Source of the DNA: Paucilactobacillus hokkaidonensis JCM 18461
Lineage (GTDB): Bacteria; Bacillota; Bacilli; Lactobacillales; Lactobacillaceae
Length of the DNA: 64,000 bases
NCBI RefSeq assembly: GCF_000829395.1
Contig: NZ_AP014680.1
Location: forward strand, 1,674,001-1,738,000
Reading direction: 5' to 3'
Numbering within the stretch: the first letter of the stretch is position 1; the number at the start of each line of letters is the position of its first letter. A program made the translations under genes and the position numbers. The notes beneath the pieces were generated by a model. It saw only the letters and a list, made by a program, of their open reading frames with translations. It ran no database searches and had not been told where the DNA came from. Shown piece by piece: positions 31,350 to 39,549 of this stretch.

Positions 31350-31962
31350 GTTTATCCTCGTACTTGGTACTGCACAAAATATAATATCCCTTGTCACGTT
31401 TAACTACGTTACAATTGCCAAAGACCTCATTCATGAGTTTCTTGGCTGATGGAGCTCCTTGTTTTTTTTGCAAAACAACCCAAAGAGTCCCCGTTGAGAT
31501 TAAATGTTCTTTAGCTGTAGTAATAAAATTATCAACCACATTTTTACCTGCTCGAACAGGCGGATTAGTCACAATTGACGCATATTGTTTCGTAATGTTT
31601 TCGTAACCATCAGACGCAAAAATATTAACATTCTCGATGTGATTTAATTGCGCATTTTCTCGAGCAAGTGCCATCGCCAGTTCATTCACATCAACCATGT
31701 CGACTATTCGTTGTGCCCCGATTGTTTTGGCCAAAGCCAACCCAATTGGACCATAGCCGCAACCAAGATCAAGCCAATCGCCATCAGGTAAATTTTGATC
31801 TGTAAAACTTTCAATTAACGTTCGACTGCCAAAATCAACCGCACGCTTTGAGAAAACGCCATTGTCAGTCATGAACTTAAACTCTTGCTGTCTTAAAATA
31901 AAATTCCATTCTTTTTTGTCATGTAAAACATCTGGATTTTGTGTATAATAGTGGTTGTTCAT
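31333..31962 (-). CDS. Class I SAM methyltransferase, RsmC-like
   Basis: 209 residues from MNNHYYTQNPDVLHDK (ATG 31962; GGAGATT upstream). Residues 40-65 hold NGVFSKRAVDFGSRTLIE, then the SAM loop LDLGCGYGPIGLALA and the base-flipping motif SIVTNPPVRAG (NPP), typical of rRNA guanine-N2 methyltransferases RsmC/RsmD. The half-length compared with E. coli RsmC fits the Firmicute form (YbxB-like). Substrate is inferred. Confidence 0.88.
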   Translation of the reverse strand: MNNHYYTQNPDVLHDKKEWNFILRQQEFKFMTDNGVFSKRAVDFGSRTLIESFTDQNLPDGDWLDLGCGYGPIGLALAKTIGAQRIVDMVDVNELAMALARENAQLNHIENVNIFASDGYENITKQYASIVTNPPVRAGKNVVDNFITTAKEHLISTGTLWVVLQKKQGAPSAKKLMNEVFGNCNVVKRDKGYYILCSTKYEDKHDINN

Positions 31963-32050
31963 TAATTTAATCTCCAATTTAGAATATATCCATCATAGCC
32001 TATTATCATTAGAAAAAAAACAGTTTCATTTGTTAAATACAAAATGTTGT

Positions 32051-32071
32051 CACACCACAATATGTGGTGTG
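32051..32071. promoter_or_regulatory. NrdR-like box 1
   Basis: Palindrome CACACCACAATATGTGGTGT plus one base, centred on 32061. It resembles the NrdR box (core ACA..ATAT..TGT) and lies 31 bp from a second copy, three helical turns, the normal NrdR arrangement upstream of nrd operons. Confidence 0.7.
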
Positions 32072-32082
32072 AGTTAATAAAA

Positions 32083-32101
32083 ACACCACAATATGTGGTG
32101 T
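32083..32101. promoter_or_regulatory. NrdR-like box 2
   Basis: ACACCACAATATGTGGTGT, centred on 32092, identical in the core to box 1. Flanking A and T runs extend the dyad and make it look like a terminator, but no gene points into it; the place just upstream of the -35 suggests an operator. Confidence 0.7.
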
Positions 32102-32108
32102 TTTTTTA

Positions 32109-32136
32109 TTGCAATTTCTTAGTTGAGCTGTATACT
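32109..32136 (+). promoter_or_regulatory. nrdHEF promoter
   Basis: -35 TTGCAA (32109-32114), 16-base spacer, -10 TATACT (32131-32136), about 47 bases before the nrdH start. The NrdR-like boxes end 8 bases upstream of the -35, a fitting place for repression. Confidence 0.75.
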
Positions 32137-32182
32137 AGTAGTTAATCAGATGAACAAAGAATATTGATTCGAGGGTGATCTT

Positions 32183-32413
32183 ATGGGCAAAATAACAGTT
32201 TTTTCTAAGAATAATTGCGTTCAATGCAAGATGACAAAGCGTTTCCTAACAGAACACAATGTTAACTTTGTAGAACACAATATTGATGAACAGCCAGAAT
32301 ACATAGACCGTTTGAAACAAGAGGGTTTTTTGGCAACACCAGTTGTGAAACTAGGTAACGGCAAATCATTTTCAGGTTTTCGTCCGGATGTGTTAAAGCA
32401 ATTGGCTATCTAG
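32183..32413 (+). CDS. nrdH: Glutaredoxin-like NrdH redoxin
   Basis: Electron donor for the class Ib ribonucleotide reductase. 76 residues with redox site NNCVQCKMTKRFL at residues 9-21 and the typical C-terminal SGFRPDVLKQL. GAGGGTGATCTT precedes the ATG. First gene of nrdHEF; no nrdI is present in the window. Confidence 0.95.
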   Translation: MGKITVFSKNNCVQCKMTKRFLTEHNVNFVEHNIDEQPEYIDRLKQEGFLATPVVKLGNGKSFSGFRPDVLKQLAI

Positions 32414-32504
32414 TTTATTGATCAATTTAAAATGATCAAAGGTAGGTCGATCTAATTGGCCTGCCTTTTTCTTTTATGCTATCGCAGAAAGTGAGTGGAT
32501 TGAA

Positions 32505-34670
32505 GTGTCTCTTAAAAATTTAGGTAACGTCACATATTACAACTTAAACAATGAAATTAATATTCCCGTTGATAACCAGATTCCATTGAATAAAGACCAA
32601 GAAGCATTAGCAGCATTTATTAAGGAAAACGTTATCCCTAATACGAAGGTATTTCCAACTTTACGTGAACGATTTGATTTTTTGTTAGATAATAACTACA
32701 TCGAACGTCCATTTGTTGAAAAGTACGACTTTGCTTTCATTGAGAAACTTTATGCTTACTTGAAAGATCAAAATTTCCACTTTAAATCATTCATGGCAGC
32801 TTACAAATTTTATGCGCAATATGCATTGAAAACTGATGATAATGAATATTATTTAGAAAACTTCATTGATCGTGCAGCAACTAATGCTCTCTACTTTGCA
32901 GATGGTAATGAGCAACTAGCGCTTGATCTGGCGGACGAAATTATTCACCAACGCTACCAACCAGCAACCCCTTCATTTTTGAATGCTGGCCGTAAGCGTC
33001 GTGGTGAACTTGTTTCATGTTTTCTAATTCAGACTACTGATGACATGAATACAATTGGTCGCACCATCAATTCAGCGTTGCAGCTATCACGGATTGGTGG
33101 CGGTGTTGGAATTAACCTTAGTAACTTACGTGGTGCCGGAGACCCTATTAAGGGAATTGAGGGGGCTGCTAGTGGTGTTGTTCCTGTCATGAAGTTACTA
33201 GAAGACAGCTTTTCATACTCTAACCAACTTGGCCAACGCCAAGGAGCCGGGGTCGTTTATCTAAGTATTTTCCATCCAGATATTATCCGATTTCTATCTG
33301 CTAAAAAGGAAAATGCAGATGAAAAAATCAGACTAAAGACGTTGTCATTAGGCGTGACTGTGCCCGATAAGTTTTATGAATTAACTGAAGACGATGCAGA
33401 TATGTACCTATTTAGTCCATACGATGTAGAACGCGAATATAACACGCCATTTTCATATGTTGATATCACTAAAGAATACGACAACATGGTTGCCAATGAC
33501 AATATTAAGAAAACTAAAATTAATGCTCGCGAGTTGGAAGATGAAATTAGTAAGCTCCAACAAGAATCTGGCTATCCTTACGTTATCAACATTGACACTG
33601 CCAATCGCGATAATCCAATCGATGGTAAAATTGTTATGAGCAACTTATGTTCCGAAATTATGCAAGTTCAAACACCTGCAACTGTCAATAATGAGCAAAA
33701 ATATGCTAAAATGGGAACAGACGTAAGTTGTAATTTAGGATCAACTAATATTGTTAATTTAATGGCTTCTCCTGATTTTGGTCATTCCGTTGAAGCTATG
33801 GTCCGTGCTTTGACCTTTGTCACCGACAACTCAAATATTGATGTTGTCCCAACAATCCAACATGGTAACCATTTAGCACATTCAATCGGCTTGGGTGCAA
33901 TGGGTCTACACAGCTTTTTTGCTAAGAATCATATGGATTATGGATCACCTGAATCAGTTGAATTCACTGGCGTTTATTTTATGTTATTAAACTACTGGAC
34001 GCTAAAGGCTTCCAACGAAATTGCACGTGAACGCAAAACCACTTTCCATAACTTTGACAAGAGCGACTATGCCAATGGATCATACTTTGATAAATATGTA
34101 TCAAACGACTTCGGTCCTCAATCAGAACAAGTTAAAGCGTTATTTAATGGTATTTTCATCCCGTCAACTACTGACTGGGCTGAATTAAAGGATGCCGTTA
34201 AAAAGGATGGTTTGTATCACCAAAATCGCTTAGCTGTTGCTCCAAACGGCTCGATTTCATATATTAATGATACAACTTCCAGCTTGCACCCAATTATCAA
34301 CAAGATTGAAGAACGGCAGGAAAAGAAAATTGGTAAGATCTACTACCCAGCACCATACCTTTCCAACGATACAATGCCATACTATAAGTCCGCTTACGAC
34401 ATTGATATGCGAAAAGTAATTAACATTTATGCTGCTGCGCAAGAACACGTTGATCAATCACTCAGCTTAACTTTATTTATGCGTTCTACCATTCCAACTG
34501 GTACCTATGAATGGAAAAACGGTCGAACTGATAAGATGACTACTCGTGATCTAAACATCCTACGTCACTATGCATACCGTAAAGGAATTAAATCAATTTA
34601 TTACATTCGAACTTTCACTGATGACCAGGGCGAAATCGGTGCCAATCAATGTGAAAGCTGTGTAATCTAG
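32505..34670 (+). CDS. nrdE: Class Ib ribonucleotide reductase large subunit NrdE
   Basis: Reduces ribonucleoside diphosphates. 721 residues, GTG start (32505), with the shorter N-terminus of class Ib and no ATP-cone. Active-site cysteine region RRGELVSCFLIQTTDDMNT (about 165-184), the radical-site NLCSEIMQVQ (about 383), and the redox-active C-terminal pair in GANQCESCVI. The ribosome site before the GTG is poor (GAGTGG). Lies 91 bp after nrdH. Confidence 0.96.
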   Translation: MSLKNLGNVTYYNLNNEINIPVDNQIPLNKDQEALAAFIKENVIPNTKVFPTLRERFDFLLDNNYIERPFVEKYDFAFIEKLYAYLKDQNFHFKSFMAAYKFYAQYALKTDDNEYYLENFIDRAATNALYFADGNEQLALDLADEIIHQRYQPATPSFLNAGRKRRGELVSCFLIQTTDDMNTIGRTINSALQLSRIGGGVGINLSNLRGAGDPIKGIEGAASGVVPVMKLLEDSFSYSNQLGQRQGAGVVYLSIFHPDIIRFLSAKKENADEKIRLKTLSLGVTVPDKFYELTEDDADMYLFSPYDVEREYNTPFSYVDITKEYDNMVANDNIKKTKINARELEDEISKLQQESGYPYVINIDTANRDNPIDGKIVMSNLCSEIMQVQTPATVNNEQKYAKMGTDVSCNLGSTNIVNLMASPDFGHSVEAMVRALTFVTDNSNIDVVPTIQHGNHLAHSIGLGAMGLHSFFAKNHMDYGSPESVEFTGVYFMLLNYWTLKASNEIARERKTTFHNFDKSDYANGSYFDKYVSNDFGPQSEQVKALFNGIFIPSTTDWAELKDAVKKDGLYHQNRLAVAPNGSISYINDTTSSLHPIINKIEERQEKKIGKIYYPAPYLSNDTMPYYKSAYDIDMRKVINIYAAAQEHVDQSLSLTLFMRSTIPTGTYEWKNGRTDKMTTRDLNILRHYAYRKGIKSIYYIRTFTDDQGEIGANQCESCVI

Positions 34671-34694
34671 TTTAAATAGATTAAGGAGCGAACC

Positions 34695-35672
34695 ATGGCA
34701 AAAAATTATAAAGCAATCAACTGGAATCAAGTTTCAGATGCGATCGATAAAGCAACCTGGGAAAAATTAACGGAACAATTCTGGTTAGATACTCGAATTC
34801 CAGTTTCAAATGACCTTGGTGATTGGCGTACGCTAGATACAGACCATCAATGGTTAGTTGGCCATGTTTTTGGTGGCTTAACCCTTTTAGACACAGTTCA
34901 ATCAGAACAAGGAATGGCAGCATTACGTAAAGATGTTGTTACCCAGCATGAAACTGCTGTCCTAAATAACATTCAATTCATGGAATCTGTTCATGCCAAA
35001 AGTTATTCAACTATTTTTTCAACGTTAAACACACCTGAAGAAATCGATGAAATTTTTGACTGGTCTGATTCTGAAGAATATTTGCAAAACAAAGCTGTTA
35101 AAATCGCTGGTATGTACATGGACGACACAGTTGATCCATTAAAGAAGAAAGTAGCCAACGTCTTTTTGGAAACCTTCCTATTCTATTCTGGCTTTTTCAC
35201 CCCACTATATTACTTGGGACATAACAAATTAAATAATGTGGCTGAAATTATTAAGTTGATTTTACGAGACGAATCAGTTCATGGAACATATATTGGTTAC
35301 AAGTTCCAAATCGGTCTTAAAAAATTAAGTGAGAAAAAGCAACAGGATATGAAAGACTGGATGTACAACTTCTTATATGAATTGTATGACAATGAAGAGA
35401 AGTACACTCACCTATTATATGATCAAGTTGGTTGGACAGAAGAAGTCTTAACCTTCATCCGCTACAATGCCAATAAAGCACTGATGAACCTTGGTCAAGA
35501 TCCGCTCTTTCCTGACACAGCAGCAGACGTCAACCCCATCGTAATGAACGGTATCTCGACATCAACTGCTAATCATGACTTCTTCTCACAAGTTGGTAAT
35601 GGTTACCGTCTTGGTCAAGTTGAAGCAATGGAGAATGGCGACTACCATATCGGTGACCCAAACAAAAAATAA
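34695..35672 (+). CDS. nrdF: Class Ib ribonucleotide reductase small subunit NrdF
   Basis: Supplies the tyrosyl radical to NrdE; 325 residues. Metal ligands lie in FWLDTRIPVSND, MESVHAKSYS and RDESVHGTYIGYKF, and the C-terminus carries the NrdE-docking tail. Follows nrdE by 24 bp with AAGGAGCGAACC before the ATG. No nrdI in the window, so its maturation partner lies elsewhere, if present. Confidence 0.95.
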   Translation: MAKNYKAINWNQVSDAIDKATWEKLTEQFWLDTRIPVSNDLGDWRTLDTDHQWLVGHVFGGLTLLDTVQSEQGMAALRKDVVTQHETAVLNNIQFMESVHAKSYSTIFSTLNTPEEIDEIFDWSDSEEYLQNKAVKIAGMYMDDTVDPLKKKVANVFLETFLFYSGFFTPLYYLGHNKLNNVAEIIKLILRDESVHGTYIGYKFQIGLKKLSEKKQQDMKDWMYNFLYELYDNEEKYTHLLYDQVGWTEEVLTFIRYNANKALMNLGQDPLFPDTAADVNPIVMNGISTSTANHDFFSQVGNGYRLGQVEAMENGDYHIGDPNKK

Positions 35673-35690
35673 ATTTTAATTGATCTTGCT

Positions 35691-35729
35691 AAAAGGAGTC
35701 CTGCTGATATGCTAGCAGGACTCCTTTTA
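35691..35729 (+). terminator. Intrinsic terminator of nrdHEF
   Basis: AAAAGGAGTCCTGCT, short loop, AGCAGGACTCCTTTT: a 15-bp perfect stem 19 bases after the nrdF stop. Confidence 0.9.
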
Positions 35730-35754
35730 GGCTTCATTCATCTATGTCCCACGA

Positions 35755-35794
35755 CAAAAAAAAGCAATGCAGACTTACTCCGCATTGCCTTCTT
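35755..35794 (-). terminator. Intrinsic terminator of rplJL
   Basis: Minus strand GGCAATGCGGA, loop GTAAG, TCTGCATTGC, then TTTTTTTT. It ends the ribosomal operon and lies back to back with the nrd terminator. Confidence 0.85.
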
Positions 35795-35809
35795 TATTTG
35801 ACTACAGAA

Positions 35810-36178
35810 TTACTTAAGAGTAACAACTGCGCCGACTTCTTCAAGTTTAGCCTTGATGTCGTTAGCTTCGTCTTCTTTAGCATCTTCCTTAACAACTGAT
35901 GGTACGCTGTCAACAAGACCCTTAGCATCTTTAAGACCCAAACCAGTGATGTCACGGATAGCCTTAATAGCTTTAACCTTTTGGTCACCTGATTCAGTTA
36001 ATTCAACAGTAAATGAATCCTTAGCTGCAGCAGCATCGCCGCCAGCAGCACCAGCAGCGGCAACTGGAGCTGCTGCGGATACGTCAAATTCTTCTTCGAT
36101 TGCTTTAACTAGATCGCTAAGATCTGAGATTGATGCTTCTTTTAATGAAGCGATGATTGAATCTTTATCAAAAGCCAT
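35810..36178 (-). CDS. rplL: Ribosomal protein L7/L12
   Basis: Stalk protein that recruits elongation factors, 122 residues. N-terminal dimer domain ([21 protein letters not shown]), an Ala/Gly-rich hinge at about 35-50, and the C-terminal domain with [20 protein letters not shown] and the Lys-rich end. Follows rplJ by 43 bp. Confidence 0.98.
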   Translation of the reverse strand: MAFDKDSIIASLKEASISDLSDLVKAIEEEFDVSAAAPVAAAGAAGGDAAAAKDSFTVELTESGDQKVKAIKAIRDITGLGLKDAKGLVDSVPSVVKEDAKEDEANDIKAKLEEVGAVVTLK

Positions 36179-36221
36179 GTTTGTGTTCCTCCAAATTTTT
36201 TAAATTAATTGTGTTTGTGCA

Positions 36222-36722
36222 TTATGCGGCGTCTTCGCCTTTTTCAATGACTGCATTAATTGCATAAGCAACGTTACGAACAGGAGCTTGCAATACAGAT
36301 GCCAACATTGATAACAAGTCTTCGCGACTTGGTAATGTAGCAAATTCGTTGATTTTATCAATTGAAGCGACTTCTTTTTCAAGAATACCACCCTTGATTT
36401 CAAGGGCATCGATACTATCAGCGTATTTCTTCAATACTTTAGCTGGTGCTATTGCATCTTCGTTAGAAAATGCAACGGCGCTTGGTCCAGAAAAGACATC
36501 TTTAAGATCAGAATAGCCAGCTTCATCAACGGCACGTGTCAAAACCTTATTCTTGATAACAGACAATGATACACCTGCTTCACGAAGGTCCTTGCGCAAA
36601 CTAGTAACTTGTTCAACGGTCAAACCACGGTAATCAACAACGACTGCTGAAACTGCATTCTTAAATAAATCTGCTGTTTGGGCAACAAGTTGTGCTTTCT
36701 TTGCAATAGCTGTTTCACTCAT
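36222..36722 (-). CDS. rplJ: Ribosomal protein L10
   Basis: Base of the L12 stalk, 166 residues from [16 protein letters not shown] (ATG 36722, GGGAGGTGAATATCTA upstream). Signature [20 protein letters not shown] at about 30-50; the C-terminal helix binds L12 dimers. Controlled by the L10 leader in the preceding gap. Confidence 0.97.
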   Translation of the reverse strand: MSETAIAKKAQLVAQTADLFKNAVSAVVVDYRGLTVEQVTSLRKDLREAGVSLSVIKNKVLTRAVDEAGYSDLKDVFSGPSAVAFSNEDAIAPAKVLKKYADSIDALEIKGGILEKEVASIDKINEFATLPSREDLLSMLASVLQAPVRNVAYAINAVIEKGEDAA

Positions 36723-36744
36723 TAGATATTCACCTCCCAAATTT

Positions 36745-36880
36745 AAAAATTAGTTAGGATTTTTTGTTAAAAAAATCCCTATGTCCACCAAGACATAGAG
36801 AAAGAGTTTTAATTCCTCGGCAGGTATAATTGAGGCCGAAGCCACCTGAGTCTTAGGTGAAATATTCACTTAACTAAACC
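36745..36880 (-). promoter_or_regulatory. L10 leader (ribosomal autoregulation)
   Basis: Minus strand carries several stem-loops ahead of rplJ: CACCTAAGACTCAGGTG, GGCTTCGGCC and CTATGTCTTGGTGGACATAG followed by GGATTTTTTT, which looks like a terminator. This is the usual layout of the L10 leader, in which excess L10-L12 promotes termination. Edges are estimated. Confidence 0.7.
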
Positions 36881-36910
36881 ATTATATCAACCCAACGAGA
36901 AAAGTCAAAC

Positions 36911-37603
36911 CTAAAATGAAGCTAATTCAACGTTGACACTTGGGCCAAATGTTGAAGCAATAGAAACGTGTGTTACATATGTTCCACGAACAGATGCTGG
37001 ACGCGCCTTTGTAACTACTTCCTCAATGGTCTTTAAGTTTTCAACTAATTTAGCAGCATCAAATGATACCTTTCCAACTGGAACATGCACATTTCCGTCA
37101 CGATCAGTCCGATAAGTAACCTTACCAGCTTTTGATTCTGAAACGGCTTTAGTAACATCCATCGTAACTGTACCAGTCTTAGGGTTTGGCATTAATCCCT
37201 TAGGTCCTAAAACGCGACCTAAGCGACCAACTTGGGCCATCATATCAGGAGTTGCAATTGCAACGTCAAAATCTAACCAGCCATCTTGAATACGACCAAC
37301 TAAATCATCATCGCCAACAACATCGGCTCCAGCAGCTTGTGCATCCTTAGCCTTGTCTCCTTTAGCAAAAACAACAACCGTTTGTTCTTTACCAGTTCCG
37401 TTTGGCAATACAACGGCACCTCGTAATTGTTGATCAGCTTGCTTTGTATCTACATTTAAGTTAAATGCAACTTCAACGGTTGCATCAAATTTTGCGAAAT
37501 CCATATCTTTTACCAAGTTAACGGCGTCTTCGATCGCATATAGCTTTTCACTATCAACTTTCTTAACGGCATCTTGGTATTTCTTGCCTCGTTTTTGAGT
37601 CAT
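36911..37603 (-). CDS. rplA: Ribosomal protein L1
   Basis: Forms the L1 stalk, 230 residues from [17 protein letters not shown] (ATG 37603, AAGGAGGAAAAC upstream). Motif [29 protein letters not shown]-like stretch at residues 115-145 matches the L1 signature. Follows rplK by 91 bp. Confidence 0.97.
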   Translation of the reverse strand: MTQKRGKKYQDAVKKVDSEKLYAIEDAVNLVKDMDFAKFDATVEVAFNLNVDTKQADQQLRGAVVLPNGTGKEQTVVVFAKGDKAKDAQAAGADVVGDDDLVGRIQDGWLDFDVAIATPDMMAQVGRLGRVLGPKGLMPNPKTGTVTMDVTKAVSESKAGKVTYRTDRDGNVHVPVGKVSFDAAKLVENLKTIEEVVTKARPASVRGTYVTHVSIASTFGPSVNVELASF

Positions 37604-37694
37604 CTGTGTTTTCCTCCTTGCAAATTGTGGTCGAACGGAGTTACCTCCCACTTGGCACATTCATTTTGATGAAGTACCCGTCTGACACGTTGAT

Positions 37695-38120
37695 CTAGCC
37701 TTCGACTGTGAAGCCCATACTGCGTGCAGTACCTTCAATCATGCGCATAGCTGCTTGTACATCAGCTGCGTTTAGATCTTGCATTTTAGTCTTAGCGATT
37801 TCTTCCACTTGTGCCGATGTAACTTTGGCAACTTTTTTAGTGTTAGGTTCGCCAGAACCGTGTTCAACACCAGCGGCTTTCTTTAACAATACTGAAGCGG
37901 GTGGGGTCTTTGTGATGAAATCAAATGAACGATCTTCATACACACTAATTACAACTGGAATTAACATTCCTGCTTGATCAGCAGTACGTGCATTAAATTC
38001 CTTTGTAAAGCCCATAATATTAATCCCTGCTTGACCTAACGCTGGTCCAACTGGTGGAGCCGGCGTTGCCTTACCGGCAGGAATTTGTAACTTAACAACA
38101 TTAGCTACTTTTTTTGCCAC
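37695..38120 (-). CDS. rplK: Ribosomal protein L11
   Basis: 141 residues; N-terminal [20 protein letters not shown] and the rRNA-binding C-terminal region with [17 protein letters not shown]. Part of the stringent-response and factor-binding center of the ribosome. Starts after AAGGAGGTTATGTC. Confidence 0.98.
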   Translation of the reverse strand: MAKKVANVVKLQIPAGKATPAPPVGPALGQAGINIMGFTKEFNARTADQAGMLIPVVISVYEDRSFDFITKTPPASVLLKKAAGVEHGSGEPNTKKVAKVTSAQVEEIAKTKMQDLNAADVQAAMRMIEGTARSMGFTVEG

Positions 38121-38220
38121 GAGACATAACCTCCTTAAGTTCCGTGTTGTGGTAATGATGGAGCCTTAGATTTGCTCCTCCCACGTATATGTCAATGACA
38201 TACCAGAAAATTATAGCATA

Positions 38221-38250
38221 AAAAAAGTGCGAGAACAATATCTCACACGG
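38221..38250 (-). terminator. Intrinsic terminator after nusG
   Basis: Minus strand GTGTGAGATATTGTTCTCGCAC then TTTTTTT, 13 bases after the nusG stop. It separates nusG from the rplK-rplA unit. Confidence 0.8.
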
Positions 38251-38262
38251 ATTAATTCATTT

Positions 38263-38811
38263 TTAAACTAGTTTATCAACTTGATCAAAATCAAGTTCAG
38301 TGGCCGTTTCACGACCAAACATTTCGATATTAACCTTAAGTTTCATCTTTTCTTTATCAATTTCGGTAATTTTACCGGTTAAATCAGCAAAGGCACCTTC
38401 AACAATCTTGATTGTTTCACCAACCTCGACATCCAAGTCCTGATGCCGTGCACTCATCCCCAAACGACGAAGAACTAATTCAACCTCATCTGGTAACAAT
38501 GGCGTTGGCTTTGACCCACCACCATGAGAACCAACGAATCCAGTTACTCCTGGTGTATTACGGACAATATACCAAGCTTGATCAGTCATAACCATTTCAA
38601 CTAGCACATAACCTGGAAACGTCTTTTCAATTGATTCTTTTGCTTTCCCATCTTTGATCTGACGGACTTCTTGTTCAGGCACAACGATTCGATAAATAAA
38701 GTCTTCCATCCCCATAGACTGGGCCCGTGACTCTAGATTACTTTTAACTCTATTTTCATATCCTGAATACGTATGTAAAACGTACCATTGCTTTTCTACT
38801 GATTCTACCAC
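38263..38811 (-). CDS. nusG: Transcription termination/antitermination protein NusG
   Basis: 182 residues. The NGN domain opens with EKQWYVLHTYSGYENRV and contains IVRNTPGVTGFVG; the C-terminal KOW motif is VGETIKIVEGAFADLTGKI. Usually co-transcribed with secE; here a hairpin with a T-run separates them. Confidence 0.97.
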   Translation of the reverse strand: MVESVEKQWYVLHTYSGYENRVKSNLESRAQSMGMEDFIYRIVVPEQEVRQIKDGKAKESIEKTFPGYVLVEMVMTDQAWYIVRNTPGVTGFVGSHGGGSKPTPLLPDEVELVLRRLGMSARHQDLDVEVGETIKIVEGAFADLTGKITEIDKEKMKLKVNIEMFGRETATELDFDQVDKLV

Positions 38812-38852
38812 GATTAAAATCTCCTAAATCATTAATTGACATTTTTCCAAAT

Positions 38853-38877
38853 AAAAAAACTTCGCACTACACGAAGT
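38853..38877 (-). terminator. Hairpin with T-run between secE and nusG
   Basis: Minus strand ACTTCG, loop TGTAGTG, CGAAGT, then TTTTTTT, 34 bases before the nusG start. It could partly end secE transcription or act as a pause site. Confidence 0.6.
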
Positions 38878-38921
38878 CCCAACAAGACAAAGTATATCAA
38901 ATTTTTTAGTATTTGACCATG

Positions 38922-39101
38922 TTATTTTGCAAAAATTAGTAATCCTGACTGAATTAACCAGTCAAATAGTGCAAAGAATAATATAAAGAACAACGTTAAT
39001 GAGACCACAACTGTAGTATCTCGACGGTTCTCACGTGCAGTTGGCCATACGACTAACTTCATTTCTTTGCCAACACTCTTAAAAAATCTAAATAGATGCA
39101 T
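38922..39101 (-). CDS. secE: Preprotein translocase subunit SecE
   Basis: Short 59-residue membrane protein of the SecYEG channel, read by me from the minus strand: it begins MHLFRFFKSVGKEMKLVVWP and has the conserved amphipathic stretch with WPTARENRR before a single membrane helix (VVSLTLFFILFFALFDWLI). GGAGGAT lies upstream. Order rpmG-secE-nusG is conserved in Firmicutes. Confidence 0.95.
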   Translation of the reverse strand: MHLFRFFKSVGKEMKLVVWPTARENRRDTTVVVSLTLFFILFFALFDWLIQSGLLIFAK

Positions 39102-39120
39102 GAAATAATCCTCCTATAGA

Positions 39121-39273
39121 TTATCTGGTTTCACGATGTAAAGTATGCTTTTTGCAATACTTACAATATTTTTTTACTTCTAGGCGTTCTTGGCGACTAG
39201 GATTGGCTGCAACAATATAATTACGTGAAGCACAAACCGAACAGGCCAAAGCTACTTTCTTTTGTGCCACCAT
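39121..39273 (-). CDS. rpmG: Ribosomal protein L33, zinc-binding form
   Basis: 50 residues, [19 protein letters not shown] with a second CKYC pair near the end: the four-cysteine zinc ribbon, so the zinc-requiring paralogue. GGGGGTGTTG upstream. Either the ATG or the next codon GTG could be the start. First gene of rpmG-secE. Confidence 0.93.
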   Translation of the reverse strand: MVAQKKVALACSVCASRNYIVAANPSRQERLEVKKYCKYCKKHTLHRETR

Positions 39274-39445
39274 TCAACACCCCCATGAGTCTACTTAGCT
39301 TAGCATGCTTACTCGTTTTTTGTCAAATTATTGAAAGTCAGATTTGTGTTTCACTTATCAGTGAATAACATTTCAATTTTCACTACTTTCACTGTATAAA
39401 CACTAAAAAAATACCTTCAAATCGCATTTTCAAAGCGGTTTAATA

Positions 39446-39474
39446 TTGTGGCTAGCTCCTTTTTCTGATAGAAT
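39446..39474 (+). promoter_or_regulatory. Promoter of the haem acquisition cluster
   Basis: -35 TTGTGG (39446-39451), 17-base spacer, -10 TAGAAT (39469-39474). A leader of about 70 bases follows. AT-rich stretches after the -10 could hold a Fur-type site, but I could not match one. Confidence 0.55.
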
Positions 39475-39549
39475 GTAAGCGAATTATAAATTACTTTTGC
39501 TATTATTCATAATTGTCCGTTAAATGAGATTTTCTTGGGGGAAAATAAA

